Source: Cyanobacteriota bacterium
GTDB lineage: Bacteria; Cyanobacteriota; Cyanobacteriia; Leptolyngbyales; Leptolyngbyaceae
Direction: 5' to 3'
DNA length: 10,162 nt
Assembly (NCBI GenBank): GCA_027482985.1
Contig: JAIXVO010000044.1
Span: 1-10,162, forward strand
This document shows positions 1 to 6,462 of the stretch, piece after piece. Position numbers and translations under genes: made by a program. The notes under the pieces were generated by a model. That model was given only the letters and a program-made list of their open reading frames with translations. It had not been told where the DNA came from and did no database searches. Numbering within the stretch: position 1 is the first letter of the stretch; each line of letters begins with the position of its first letter.

Positions 1-51
1 GACTACGTTCGGCTGAGCGCTCACGTCGAAGCCTGACTCCTCCAAATCCAT
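1..51 (-). CDS. N-terminus of an unidentified gene, cut by window edge
   Basis: Read on the reverse strand, an ATG at 51-49 opens a frame that stays open to the window edge (17 codons, beginning MDLEESGFDV). A GAGGA Shine-Dalgarno-like sequence lies about 7 bases before the ATG and overlaps the TGA stop of the upstream kinase (64-62), leaving only about 10 bases between the genes. This is the spacing expected of a co-transcribed downstream gene. Too little protein is visible to assign a family. A response regulator would be a natural partner for the kinase, but that is a guess from context only. Confidence 0.45.
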   Translation of the reverse strand, partial: MDLEESGFDVSAQPNVV

Positions 52-61
52 CCAATCGTCC

Positions 62-1660
62 TCAAGCCGGGGAAATCGGTTGAGATGCCGAGAACTCTTT
101 AGCGGCTCCTGCTGCCTCACTTGCAGCAGTCACAACGGGCAAGGTGAACCAGAAGGTTGCGCCTGCACCGGGTTGGCTGATCGCGCCGATCGTGCCGCCG
201 TGGGCGGTGATAATTTGTTTGCAGAGGTAAAGTCCCAGGCCAATGCCAGTGGAGCGACGAGCGCGGGTGCCCCGGACGTAGCGATCGAACATCGAGGCAC
301 AGTCTTCGGGAGCCATGCCAACGCCGTTATCTTGCACCTGGCAATGAATGAAGTCATCTTTGACAGTGGCTTGAAGCGTAATTTGGAGGCCGGGGGGGTT
401 GTGTTGCAGGGCGTTGGTGATCAGATTCTCGAAGACGCGGCGAATTTGGGCGGGATCGCCCCAGACGGGGGGCAGTTCGGTGGCAATCTGGCGGTTGAGG
501 GTGGCTTGATAATGTTGCAAGATCGGCTCTAGGTCGATCGCGATCGCCTGTACCCACTGATCCAACTGCCCCCACTCCGGCTGCAACCGCATCCCTTGGA
601 GATCACTGGAATGGGCTTCGAGGAGGGAGTTCAGCATGGCAAGCTGGCGATCCAGACTTTGAATCATGCGATCGAGGACGGTGCGAGGGATCGACACCAG
701 ATCGGTTGCCTTATTTTGGAGGTTTTGCAGCACCAGGCGCATCCCCATGATGGGAGTCCGGATGTCATGGGAAACGGCATGCAAAAATTCATCCTTCAAG
801 GTGCTGAGCGCCTGAATTTCTTGCATATTGCGTTGCAGTTGGGCGGTGCGGTCTTCCACCTGCTGCTCCAGGTTGGCATTGAGCGCCTGGAGTTGCTGAT
901 AGAGTTCGGCTTGCCGCGTCATGCTGGCTTGGAGTTGCCGCTCTGACCGTTTGCGATCGGTAATGTCGCGCATAATCGCCAGCACTTCATCTGTCCCGCT
1001 GACTACCATCCGCGCCTCGTAATCGCGCATTTCTCCCCGCACTGGGAATTGATATTCAAACAGTTGAGTTGCTCCCGTTTGCAAGGCTAAATCCAGGTAA
1101 TGCATCCGTTGTCGCGCCACTTCCGGCGGCAGCATCTCGTAGACGGTGCGCCCAATCATGTCCTGGGGCGGAATGGCTAAGTCGCTGGATTGATCGGCGC
1201 GAGCATCCAGATATGTGCCGTCGCGCCGAATCCGAAACATCAAATCGGGGATGGCGTGCAGCAGGGCACAGTTGCGTTCCTCACTTTGGCGCAGGGCAGC
1301 TTCGGAGCGCTTGCGTTCAGTAATATCGCGCTCGATCGCTAACACCTCATTTTCCCCGCAGACCACTAACCGGGCTTCATAGTCGCGCAGTTCACCCTGA
1401 TTGGGTTCCCAGGCTTTGGGCACTTGATATTCCAGCGTTTGGAGGGTGCCCGTATCGAGTGCCCGCGCGATCGCTGCCAAAATCTTCTCCGCCATCTCCG
1501 GCTCCAGCCATTGCCGCAAGTTGGAACCAATCACATCCTCGCGCCGCAAGCCTTGTTGGTGATCTTCCTCGGTGCCTTTGAAATCTAAATTGTCGCCATG
1601 CCGATTCACCCGAAAGACGCGATCGGGCATCAAGCTCAAAATCGCTTGATAGTGGGTCAC
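62..1660 (-). CDS. Tandem-PAS sensor histidine kinase
   Basis: This is a cytoplasmic-looking two-component sensor kinase of 532 residues with no membrane segment. Two PAS domains (about residues 5-118 and 130-238) each end in a PAC-like tail (RDITERKRSE, RDITDRKRSE). A coiled coil (about 240-290) leads to the HisKA H-box with the phospho-acceptor His298 in AVSHDIRTP. The ATPase domain shows the N-box (ENLITN, N412/N416), G1 (DNGVG, 444-448), F-box (MFDRYVRG, 457-464) and G2 (GIGLGL, 472-477), so the catalytic core is intact. The PAS domains presumably bind a ligand or cofactor, which the sequence does not reveal. The GTG at 1660 is the only in-frame start after the upstream stop (1682-1684), but it lacks a Shine-Dalgarno at the right distance. 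A perfect one lies about 27 bases upstream (see findings). The next gene follows within about 10 bases. Confidence 0.93.
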   Translation of the reverse strand: MTHYQAILSLMPDRVFRVNRHGDNLDFKGTEEDHQQGLRREDVIGSNLRQWLEPEMAEKILAAIARALDTGTLQTLEYQVPKAWEPNQGELRDYEARLVVCGENEVLAIERDITERKRSEAALRQSEERNCALLHAIPDLMFRIRRDGTYLDARADQSSDLAIPPQDMIGRTVYEMLPPEVARQRMHYLDLALQTGATQLFEYQFPVRGEMRDYEARMVVSGTDEVLAIMRDITDRKRSERQLQASMTRQAELYQQLQALNANLEQQVEDRTAQLQRNMQEIQALSTLKDEFLHAVSHDIRTPIMGMRLVLQNLQNKATDLVSIPRTVLDRMIQSLDRQLAMLNSLLEAHSSDLQGMRLQPEWGQLDQWVQAIAIDLEPILQHYQATLNRQIATELPPVWGDPAQIRRVFENLITNALQHNPPGLQITLQATVKDDFIHCQVQDNGVGMAPEDCASMFDRYVRGTRARRSTGIGLGLYLCKQIITAHGGTIGAISQPGAGATFWFTLPVVTAASEAAGAAKEFSASQPISPA

Positions 1661-1928
1661 ATTTTGGGGATTTAACGTGTGTCATCACCTCCTGCTTAAA
1701 AACACCCGGATTTTCCTTCACAGTCTGAGGATTTTAAACTTATCTAGGATTTTCCGCCCTTTAGGAAGGGGAGTCCTAGCCCCAATTTGTGCATACAGGT
1801 TGAGTGATTTCAACGGAAATTGGGAGCGAACAATTCCCAAATTTTCGCATTTCATTTTTGTTTGTCCAGTTCTCAGCAGACTGTTTTCAGATTCTGTTGA
1901 GCGCTGGGATGAATCGGGTAGGAAATTC

Positions 1929-1953
1929 ACGATTAATCGTTCAATGAACGATT
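1929..1953. promoter_or_regulatory. Overlapping palindromes, candidate operator
   Basis: Three copies of the half-site ACGATT are packed in 25 bases, in +, -, + orientation (1929-1934, 1935-1940, 1948-1953). The first two form a perfect 12-bp palindrome ACGATTAATCGT. The last two form a perfect 9-bp inverted repeat around one base, AATCGTTCAATGAACGATT (1935-1953). The site lies about 385 bases before the SLH start and about 270 bases before the kinase start. A dimeric regulator binding in alternative registers would explain the overlap. As RNA it could also form an 8-bp hairpin with a 3-base loop. Confidence 0.45.
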
Positions 1954-2324
1954 CTGGGGGTATTATGCAGTTGCAAGAATCAGAAATGGCTCTGATTAAA
2001 TGCTTCGGCACTTTTTCTGGGGCGGCATTGGTTCACTAAGCCTGTGTTTAGTCGAGCGCTCGCCGCAAATAGAGTTAGCTTTGCTCTATTGCCACGCCTG
2101 TCGCGCTTTCACACCTTGGGAGGACAACTCGGCTTTTGGGAGCAACGAGGTGATTACCACTTTCGCTGGACGAATAATTTACGGATTGCGATCGCGGGTC
2201 ATCAATCTCCAAATTCAGAGCTATTTTGTCAAAATCTGCCAATTTTCGCTGTTTATCCCCCCAGGAACCTTCTTACCTTGTAAAAGGTCAACATACCTAA
2301 CAAGCAAGTAGTCGATGTTTCTTT

Positions 2325-2330
2325 GGAGAA
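2325..2330 (+). promoter_or_regulatory. Ribosome binding site GGAGAA fixing the SLH start
   Basis: GGAGAA at 2325-2330 stands 7 bases before ATG 2338. The longer frame beginning with TTG at 2323 would place this Shine-Dalgarno inside the coding sequence, so the ATG is preferred. It also puts the signal peptide at the protein start. Confidence 0.7.
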
Positions 2331-2337
2331 CTCTCCC

Positions 2338-3597
2338 ATGGTGAATTCCAACACTTGGAAATCAGGGACCGCTGCACTCGCCGCTCTAGGAATCTTAACC
2401 GGGAGCGTTGCGCCGATTGTCTACACGGTTCCTGCCGTTGCACAAGCAACGCCGTTCAAAGATGTGCCCGGTAATTACTGGGCCGCTCCGTTCATTAATG
2501 AATTAGCCGCTCGTGGCATCATCGCTGGGTTTCCTGAAGACGGCACCTTCCGTCCTGAAGCACCCCTAACCCGCGCCGAATTCGCGGCGATGATTAACCG
2601 CGCCTTCCCCAATCGGCCGCAAATTCGTCCACCGATTACCTTTGTGGACGTACCCCCGAACTTCTGGGGCAGAGGTGGGATTGACCGAGCTTATACCACT
2701 GGGTTTATGGCCGGTTATCCCGGTAACGTGTTTAGACCGTCGGAAAATATTCCCCGCGCTCAAGTTTTGGTGTCTTTAACCAACGGCTTAGGCTACACGG
2801 CATCCCCGAATATTCCGATTGATCAAATTCTGGGCATTTTCGTCGATGCCAGTGCCATCCCCAATTACGCTCGGACGAGTGTAGCCGCCGCGACTGAGCG
2901 CCGAATGGTGGTGAATTTCCCTGACTTACGCGTGTTAAATCCGAATCGGGTTTCGACACGGGCTGAAGTCGCTGCCAATATTTATCAAGCGTTAGTGAGT
3001 GCGGGTCAATTGGCTCCCATTAACTCGCCTTACATTGTGGGCGGGCAAATCCCCACCACCGGGGTTAGAATTCCGGCTGGCACTCAAATCCCGGTGCGGT
3101 ATGAAGGGGCACAACGGATTCTGTTGGCGAAGAATGAAGCGCCCATTCCATTCACCATGAAGGTGGCTCAGAATGTGGTGACTCGCGAAGGCCAAGTCTT
3201 AATCCCCGCCGGTAGCGATGTGGTCGGCACCCTGCAAACCACGCCCAGAGGGGCACAATTCCTTGCTCGCGAATTGGTGTTACTCAACGGCAGACGAATT
3301 CCGATGGAAGCCTCGTCGAGCTTTATTACCACGACTGAAACCGTGAATCGGGGTACGAGTACGACCAAGTTGATTGCCGGGACTGTGGTCGGTGCCGGGG
3401 CAGCGGCTGGGATTGCTGCGGTCACGGGCGATCGCAATATCCGCTGGTTTGAAGTGTTGCCGGGAGCAGTGGTCGGTGCCGGGTTGAGTTTGCTCTTCCC
3501 CGATCGCGTCGATCTGTTCGCGATTAACCCCAATACTGATCTGACGCTGACGTTGACCTCTGATCTGGAGTTGATTCCGCCAACACCCAACCGCTAG
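2338..3597 (+). CDS. Secreted SLH-domain protein with VirB10/TrbI-like C-terminal half
   Basis: The protein has 419 residues. A signal peptide (about 1-35: a lysine, a hydrophobic stretch, then AVA) is followed by three S-layer-homology repeats at about 38-90 (FKDVPGNYWA...GFPEDGTFRP...TRAEFAAMI), 100-152 (FVDVPPNFWG...GYPGNVFRP) and 166-220 (FVDASAIPNYART, more divergent). SLH triplets bind secondary cell-wall polymers or peptidoglycan. The C-terminal half has two IPAG motifs (IPAGTQIP, about 245-252; IPAGSDVVG, about 289-297), a LNGRRIPM strand and a glycine-rich hydrophobic stretch (about 345-386). This order resembles the VirB10/TrbI domain of secretion systems, which is my inference. There is no OprB porin barrel. 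It stands alone between a long upstream region and its own terminator. The SLH assignment is firm. The function of the C-terminal half is unknown. Confidence 0.92.
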   Translation: MVNSNTWKSGTAALAALGILTGSVAPIVYTVPAVAQATPFKDVPGNYWAAPFINELAARGIIAGFPEDGTFRPEAPLTRAEFAAMINRAFPNRPQIRPPITFVDVPPNFWGRGGIDRAYTTGFMAGYPGNVFRPSENIPRAQVLVSLTNGLGYTASPNIPIDQILGIFVDASAIPNYARTSVAAATERRMVVNFPDLRVLNPNRVSTRAEVAANIYQALVSAGQLAPINSPYIVGGQIPTTGVRIPAGTQIPVRYEGAQRILLAKNEAPIPFTMKVAQNVVTREGQVLIPAGSDVVGTLQTTPRGAQFLARELVLLNGRRIPMEASSSFITTTETVNRGTSTTKLIAGTVVGAGAAAGIAAVTGDRNIRWFEVLPGAVVGAGLSLLFPDRVDLFAINPNTDLTLTLTSDLELIPPTPNR

Positions 3598-3667
3598 AAC
3601 GACACCTGGGGACAGCCAGTCAGCCGTCTCCGGGAACGTCAGGCTCACGTCATTCTTGTCAACTGAA

Positions 3668-3706
3668 GGGGGCAACCGGATTAAGGTTCGGTTGCCCCCG
3701 ATTTTT
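3668..3706 (+). terminator. Rho-independent terminator of the SLH gene, overlapping the convergent kinase
   Basis: An 11-bp perfect GC-rich stem (GGGGGCAACCG at 3668-3678 pairing with CGGTTGCCCCC at 3689-3699) is followed by GATTTTT on the + strand. It lies about 70 bases after the SLH stop. The right arm and loop encode the last codons and the TAA stop (3683-3681) of the convergent kinase. The reverse-strand side lacks a T-run, so it should act mainly on the forward transcript. Confidence 0.88.
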
Positions 3707-5120
3707 GATCGCCAATCGCGATCGGCAGTTGAATGATAAACGTAGTGCCGCGCAGTCTAAGGAGAGCACTCCCTCCACGCGTTTGCAATCCGGCGGTGAA
3801 AGCCGGACTAAACACCTGGATGTTGCCCTGCATCTGCTCAATCAGCGATCGCGTAATCGCCAATCCCAACCCACTGCCCGGAATTTCCCCTTGCGCCTGC
3901 ACCCCCCGATAGTGGCGCTCAAAGATGTGCGGCAAATCGGCGGCGGGAATCCCGACACCTGTATCTGAAATGCTGATTTCTAAAACCGAGCTGGTTTCTG
4001 GCGACTCCGCCCGCACGAGAATATGACCGCCTGGAGGTGTGTATTTAATGGCATTTTCCAGTAAATTGTTGAGGGCTTCGCGTAAGGCGGGTGGGTTTGC
4101 CCAGATGGGCGGCAGATCATCCGGTAACGCGGTTTCGAGAGTCAATTGTTGTTCTGCCGCGATCGCCTCAGCGGCGGCCAGCAACGGCTCCAGAATCGGC
4201 TCCAGTAAGCACCGTTCCAAGGTTAATTGGCGGCTGGGTAATAATCCCATCGCGGGGAGCAGCGGCAGCGGTTGGGGTGACAGGGTGGCTGCTCCCAATT
4301 GTTCCGCCTCTGGATAAACGCCCTCAGCCCCAGGCAACGATCGCGGACTAGGACTGAGGGTTGGATCTAAGGCCCATTCCATTTGCTGCGCCAGTTCCCG
4401 CAGGCGATCGGTCTCATGCTGAATATTCGCCACGAGTTCCTGGTTGCGATCGCCGGGAGCTAGCCGCCGCAACATGAGTTTCGTAAACGTCTGGAGTGCC
4501 GTCAGAGAGTTCCGAAACTGATGTAACACGTTATCCATCAAGTCATGTTGTTGCAGCCGCATGAGGCGTTCTTGCTCGCGCTCACGCTGCCCCCAGAGAT
4601 ACCGTTGATCCATCACACAAGCCAGGGCTAAAGATTGCGCAATAGCTTCAATTTGATGGTGTTCCCTGGCTTCCCAAGCGCGATCGTCGCGTCGCGTCAC
4701 CAGTACCCCCAATACTCCACCCTCATAAATCAGGGGTAAGACAAGTTGTCTTTGTTCTACCAGAGCAGCATTCCGGCTGCTGTCCGCAGTTGCCCCCGGT
4801 GGGGATGGCGGCTGCCAATTAGCAGAGCCTCCAGTAGACTCTATGGCTTCTGGTAGGAGTGGATTGCCCACCTCCGGAGTGGTCAAGTTAGGCCGGGAGG
4901 GAGGACTTAAGGTCGCTGGTCGTAAGTAGCCATGCGGTTGAGAGTCAAGTTCAATCAGGCTTTCGGGATGCGCTGCGATCGCCAGCAGGCGGGGCTGACT
5001 GGCCTCTTCCCGGTCTTGAGTGAGATAAACAATACTGATAGACGCTCCAAACGCCTGAGTTAAGAGCGTAATCTGGGCTCGACAAAGAGCCACAAACTCA
5101 GAACTGACAGGCATTAGCAT
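3681..5120 (-). CDS. GAF-domain sensor histidine kinase, Hik2/CSK-like
   Basis: This is a soluble histidine kinase of about 479 residues. The N-terminal about 170 residues form a GAF-like sensor domain (VALCRAQITLLTQAFGAS...LVLPLIYEGGVLGVLVTRRDDRAW...ALACVMDQR), interrupted by a proline/serine-rich insertion (about 62-125). The H-box is the unusual form NVLHQFRNSLTAL, with the likely phospho-acceptor at about His200. A second proline-rich linker (about 253-300) precedes the ATPase domain, which has N-box NNLLENAIKYT, G1 DTGVGIP, F-box IFERHYRG and G2 GSGLGLAI, so it looks active. The GAF layout and HQFRN-type H-box recall the cyanobacterial Hik2 / plant CSK group, from memory of that family. 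Start candidates are GTG 5123, ATG 5120 and ATG 5114, none with a clear Shine-Dalgarno. It has no adjacent response regulator. Its last codons overlap the SLH terminator. Confidence 0.9.
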   Translation of the reverse strand: MLMPVSSEFVALCRAQITLLTQAFGASISIVYLTQDREEASQPRLLAIAAHPESLIELDSQPHGYLRPATLSPPSRPNLTTPEVGNPLLPEAIESTGGSANWQPPSPPGATADSSRNAALVEQRQLVLPLIYEGGVLGVLVTRRDDRAWEAREHHQIEAIAQSLALACVMDQRYLWGQREREQERLMRLQQHDLMDNVLHQFRNSLTALQTFTKLMLRRLAPGDRNQELVANIQHETDRLRELAQQMEWALDPTLSPSPRSLPGAEGVYPEAEQLGAATLSPQPLPLLPAMGLLPSRQLTLERCLLEPILEPLLAAAEAIAAEQQLTLETALPDDLPPIWANPPALREALNNLLENAIKYTPPGGHILVRAESPETSSVLEISISDTGVGIPAADLPHIFERHYRGVQAQGEIPGSGLGLAITRSLIEQMQGNIQVFSPAFTAGLQTRGGSALLRLRGTTFIIQLPIAIGDQKSGATEP

Positions 5121-5190
5121 CACACATGAAACGCATTAGTGAACAGGATACTCGACGGTAAATGAAGCTTTAAATGCTCGTAAATAAGGC

Positions 5191-5226
5191 TTAACAGTTA
5201 TGTGTTAACCTGAAGTTCTCCTTCAG
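5191..5226. repeat. Two adjacent inverted repeats between divergent genes
   Basis: TTAACA (5191-5196) and TGTTAA (5203-5208) form a 6-bp inverted repeat with a 6-base spacer, and the flanks GGC/CC nearly extend it. Immediately after, CTGAAG (5210-5215) and CTTCAG (5221-5226) form a second one with a 5-base spacer. Both lie between the GAF kinase and the DUF3155 promoter, about 40-70 bases upstream of its -35 box, where an operator affecting either gene could sit. Confidence 0.35.
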
Positions 5227-5262
5227 ATAGATTTAATGTTTGTATCAAAGGGTTAAAAGAAA

Positions 5263-5291
5263 TTGAAATTTTTGCCCAGAATCGCTATACT
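5263..5291 (+). promoter_or_regulatory. Sigma-70-type promoter of the DUF3155 gene
   Basis: TTGAAA (5263-5268) and TATACT (5286-5291) are separated by exactly 17 bases, which is five of six consensus matches in each box. Transcription would start near 5298, giving a leader of about 45 bases before the TTG start at 5342. This is the best promoter in the window and suggests strong constitutive expression by the main sigma factor. Confidence 0.8.
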
Positions 5292-5341
5292 TGCGACGTA
5301 TTTTGTAACTAACACTACACTTGACCAACAAGGGGGTTAAT

Positions 5342-5659
5342 TTGGCAAGGAGACGCAAGCGCAAAAGCCGCCGTCGGCAGGAGGGTCGCAGAATTCTTGA
5401 ACACGTGCCTCAGTTTAGTATCGAATGTGGTGAAGATAAGCCAGTTACGGCAGCCAGAAAATTCATCCATGCGGAAGGGATTGTTCCCCCTGCATTGCTG
5501 TTGGTCAAGCGTAATGAGCATACCACGGATCGCTATTTCTGGGCTGAGAAGGGGTTGTTCGGGGCGCAGTATGTCGAGGAGAACCACTTTCTTTTCCCCA
5601 GCCTGAGACCGTCCGATGAAGAGCAACCTGAACTCGCTGTTCAAGTTCGCAAAGCTTGA
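5342..5659 (+). CDS. DUF3155 family protein
   Basis: This small, very basic protein has 105 residues and opens MARRRKRKSRRRQEGRR. The central part (HVPQFSIECGEDKPVTAARKF, then EGIVPPALLLVKRNEHTTDRYFWAEKGLFGAQYVEENHFLFPSL) matches my memory of the conserved cyanobacterial family DUF3155, whose function is unknown. The arginine/lysine-rich N-terminus suggests nucleic-acid or ribosome binding, which is inference. The start is TTG at 5342, because the family begins MARRRKRK and AAGGGGG (5330-5336) stands 5 bases before it. A longer TTG frame from 5321 would swallow that Shine-Dalgarno. The gene is monocistronic, with its own near-consensus promoter and a strong terminator. The last about 15 residues (SDEEQPELAV...) are acidic and probably variable. 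Confidence 0.9.
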   Translation: MARRRKRKSRRRQEGRRILEHVPQFSIECGEDKPVTAARKFIHAEGIVPPALLLVKRNEHTTDRYFWAEKGLFGAQYVEENHFLFPSLRPSDEEQPELAVQVRKA

Positions 5660-5688
5660 GATTTCCCAGGTTTTGTTCCATAAATCAG

Positions 5689-5724
5689 AAGTCCCGCGAT
5701 GAGCAAAATCATCGCGGGACTTTT
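5689..5724 (+). terminator. Rho-independent terminator after DUF3155
   Basis: A 14-bp perfect stem (AAGTCCCGCGATGA, 5689-5702, with TCATCGCGGGACTT, 5709-5722) and a GCAAAA loop are followed by TTTT then GGTTTCTT. It lies 30 bases after the DUF3155 stop and before the convergent CCB1-like gene. The opposite strand has only a weak T-rich flank, so activity on the reverse transcript is possible but less certain. Confidence 0.9.
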
Positions 5725-5799
5725 GGTTTCTTAACGGCTAACAATTTTTAGCGTTCAACCTTGGCTTGGTAAAGAGGCAAGATTAAGCAGATCCCAAAC

Positions 5800-6336
5800 T
5801 TATGACTGCGGCGATTTTAACGTCAGCGATCGCTGTAGTTCTGATAGTTCATCTCGATGCGCGATCACCGTAATCACACTTTGACCCAATTGATTCTCGC
5901 CCTGCTCAGAATCGATTCGCAGTAGAACCTGTTCTGGGCGTTTGGCTTTTTGCCAGTAGAATACTCCGGCCGAAGGCGAAAGCAGAACCAACAACAAAAA
6001 GCCGCGGGCATAATCAGGTAAAAGAATCGCCAGTACTAAGGAGAGGCATAAGGTGCCAACTGCGGCCAACGTGGTCAAAAAAATTGCCAGGAATAGACTG
6101 GGCCGAACCACCCCCTCAAACGCAACCTGATTTTGTTCGGCATCGATATCCACCATTTTGTAGGCGCGTTGAGAGAAGTATTGTTGTAACTGTCCTGCTA
6201 AGTCCTCTTCCGATAAATCCGAAACAAACTTAGTCGTTTGGGTGCGATCTTTGACGGAAGCACGAATAAAGAAGAACAGTCCGACCAAAAGCAGGAGCGT
6301 TAACAGAAAAGTGGATAATAGGACAGGGGTACTCAT
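5800..6336 (-). CDS. CCB1-like cytochrome b6f cofactor-assembly protein
   Basis: This is a membrane protein of 178 residues. One N-terminal helix (about 4-24) is followed by a soluble stretch (about 25-78, with LSEEDLAGQLQQYFSQRAYK), then two helices (about 81-106 and 111-128, around LPDYARGF) and a C-terminal soluble tail with charged and QSVITVIAHRDEL segments. This layout and wording match, from memory, the cyanobacterial family annotated as cofactor assembly of complex C subunit B (CCB1, formerly DUF3529). CCB proteins (System IV) attach haem c-i covalently to cytochrome b6 on the stromal/cytoplasmic side, which b6f maturation requires. ATG 6336 is the only sensible start, and its Shine-Dalgarno is weak. 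The PadR gene lies 126 bases upstream on the same strand. The gap contains an inverted repeat and a HIP1. Confidence 0.75.
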   Translation of the reverse strand: MSTPVLLSTFLLTLLLLVGLFFFIRASVKDRTQTTKFVSDLSEEDLAGQLQQYFSQRAYKMVDIDAEQNQVAFEGVVRPSLFLAIFLTTLAAVGTLCLSLVLAILLPDYARGFLLLVLLSPSAGVFYWQKAKRPEQVLLRIDSEQGENQLGQSVITVIAHRDELSELQRSLTLKSPQS

Positions 6337-6375
6337 TTCGTTTAGCTCGAATTCACGGAGAGAAACACTAGATCG

Positions 6376-6407
6376 CTAATATCCTCTATTAGACACTGCT
6401 GCCAGCA
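6376..6407. repeat. Two short inverted repeats upstream of the CCB1-like gene
   Basis: CTAATA (6376-6381) and TATTAG (6387-6392) flank TCCTC. TGCTG-C-CAGCA (6397-6407) follows 4 bases later, and a HIP1 lies at 6413-6420. They sit 40-70 bases before the CCB1-like start on the transcribed side, in the short gap after the PadR gene. They could be regulatory. Without T-runs they are not convincing terminators. Confidence 0.3.
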
Positions 6408-6462
6408 CAATAGCGATCGCAATCTGGTGATTTCCCTGTCCTGACTCAATCCACAGCGCGTC

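Larger units (their letters stand above)
1661..2337. other. Gene-free divergent intergenic region, 677 bp
   Basis: This stretch separates the divergent PAS kinase and SLH gene and must hold both promoters, but I see no clear -35/-10 pair for either. It contains a perfect Shine-Dalgarno AGGAGGTG on the reverse strand (1693-1686), an overlapping palindrome (1929-1953), an inverted repeat TTGGGA/TCCCAA (1820-1825 and 1835-1840), one HIP1 (2188-2195) and a small hairpin ACCTT-GTAA-AAGGT (2275-2288) just before the SLH gene. Open frames of 79-120 codons here have no recognisable protein character and overlap each other on both strands, so I do not call them. A 24-codon frame with ATG at 1965 is preceded by GGGGG and is only a possibility. 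Confidence 0.6.

Noticed and set aside
1760..1786. GGGG/CCCC and AGGA/TCCT short inverted repeats
   Set aside because: The arms are only 4 bp and mutually exclusive, as expected by chance.
1999..2020. TGC-TTCG-GCA followed by CTTTTT as a terminator
   Set aside because: The stem is only 3 bp, and no gene ends just upstream.
1677..2311. Overlapping open frames of 79-120 codons before the SLH gene
   Set aside because: They overlap on both strands, their composition does not look like protein, and they match no family I know. The region is better read as regulatory DNA.
3168..3675. Long reverse frames inside the SLH gene
   Set aside because: They are antisense shadows of a gene with clear SLH repeats and codon pattern on the + strand.
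3668..3699. GGTTCG-containing hairpin as a tRNA T-arm
   Set aside because: There is no cloverleaf around it. It is a straight 11-bp terminator stem followed by T residues.
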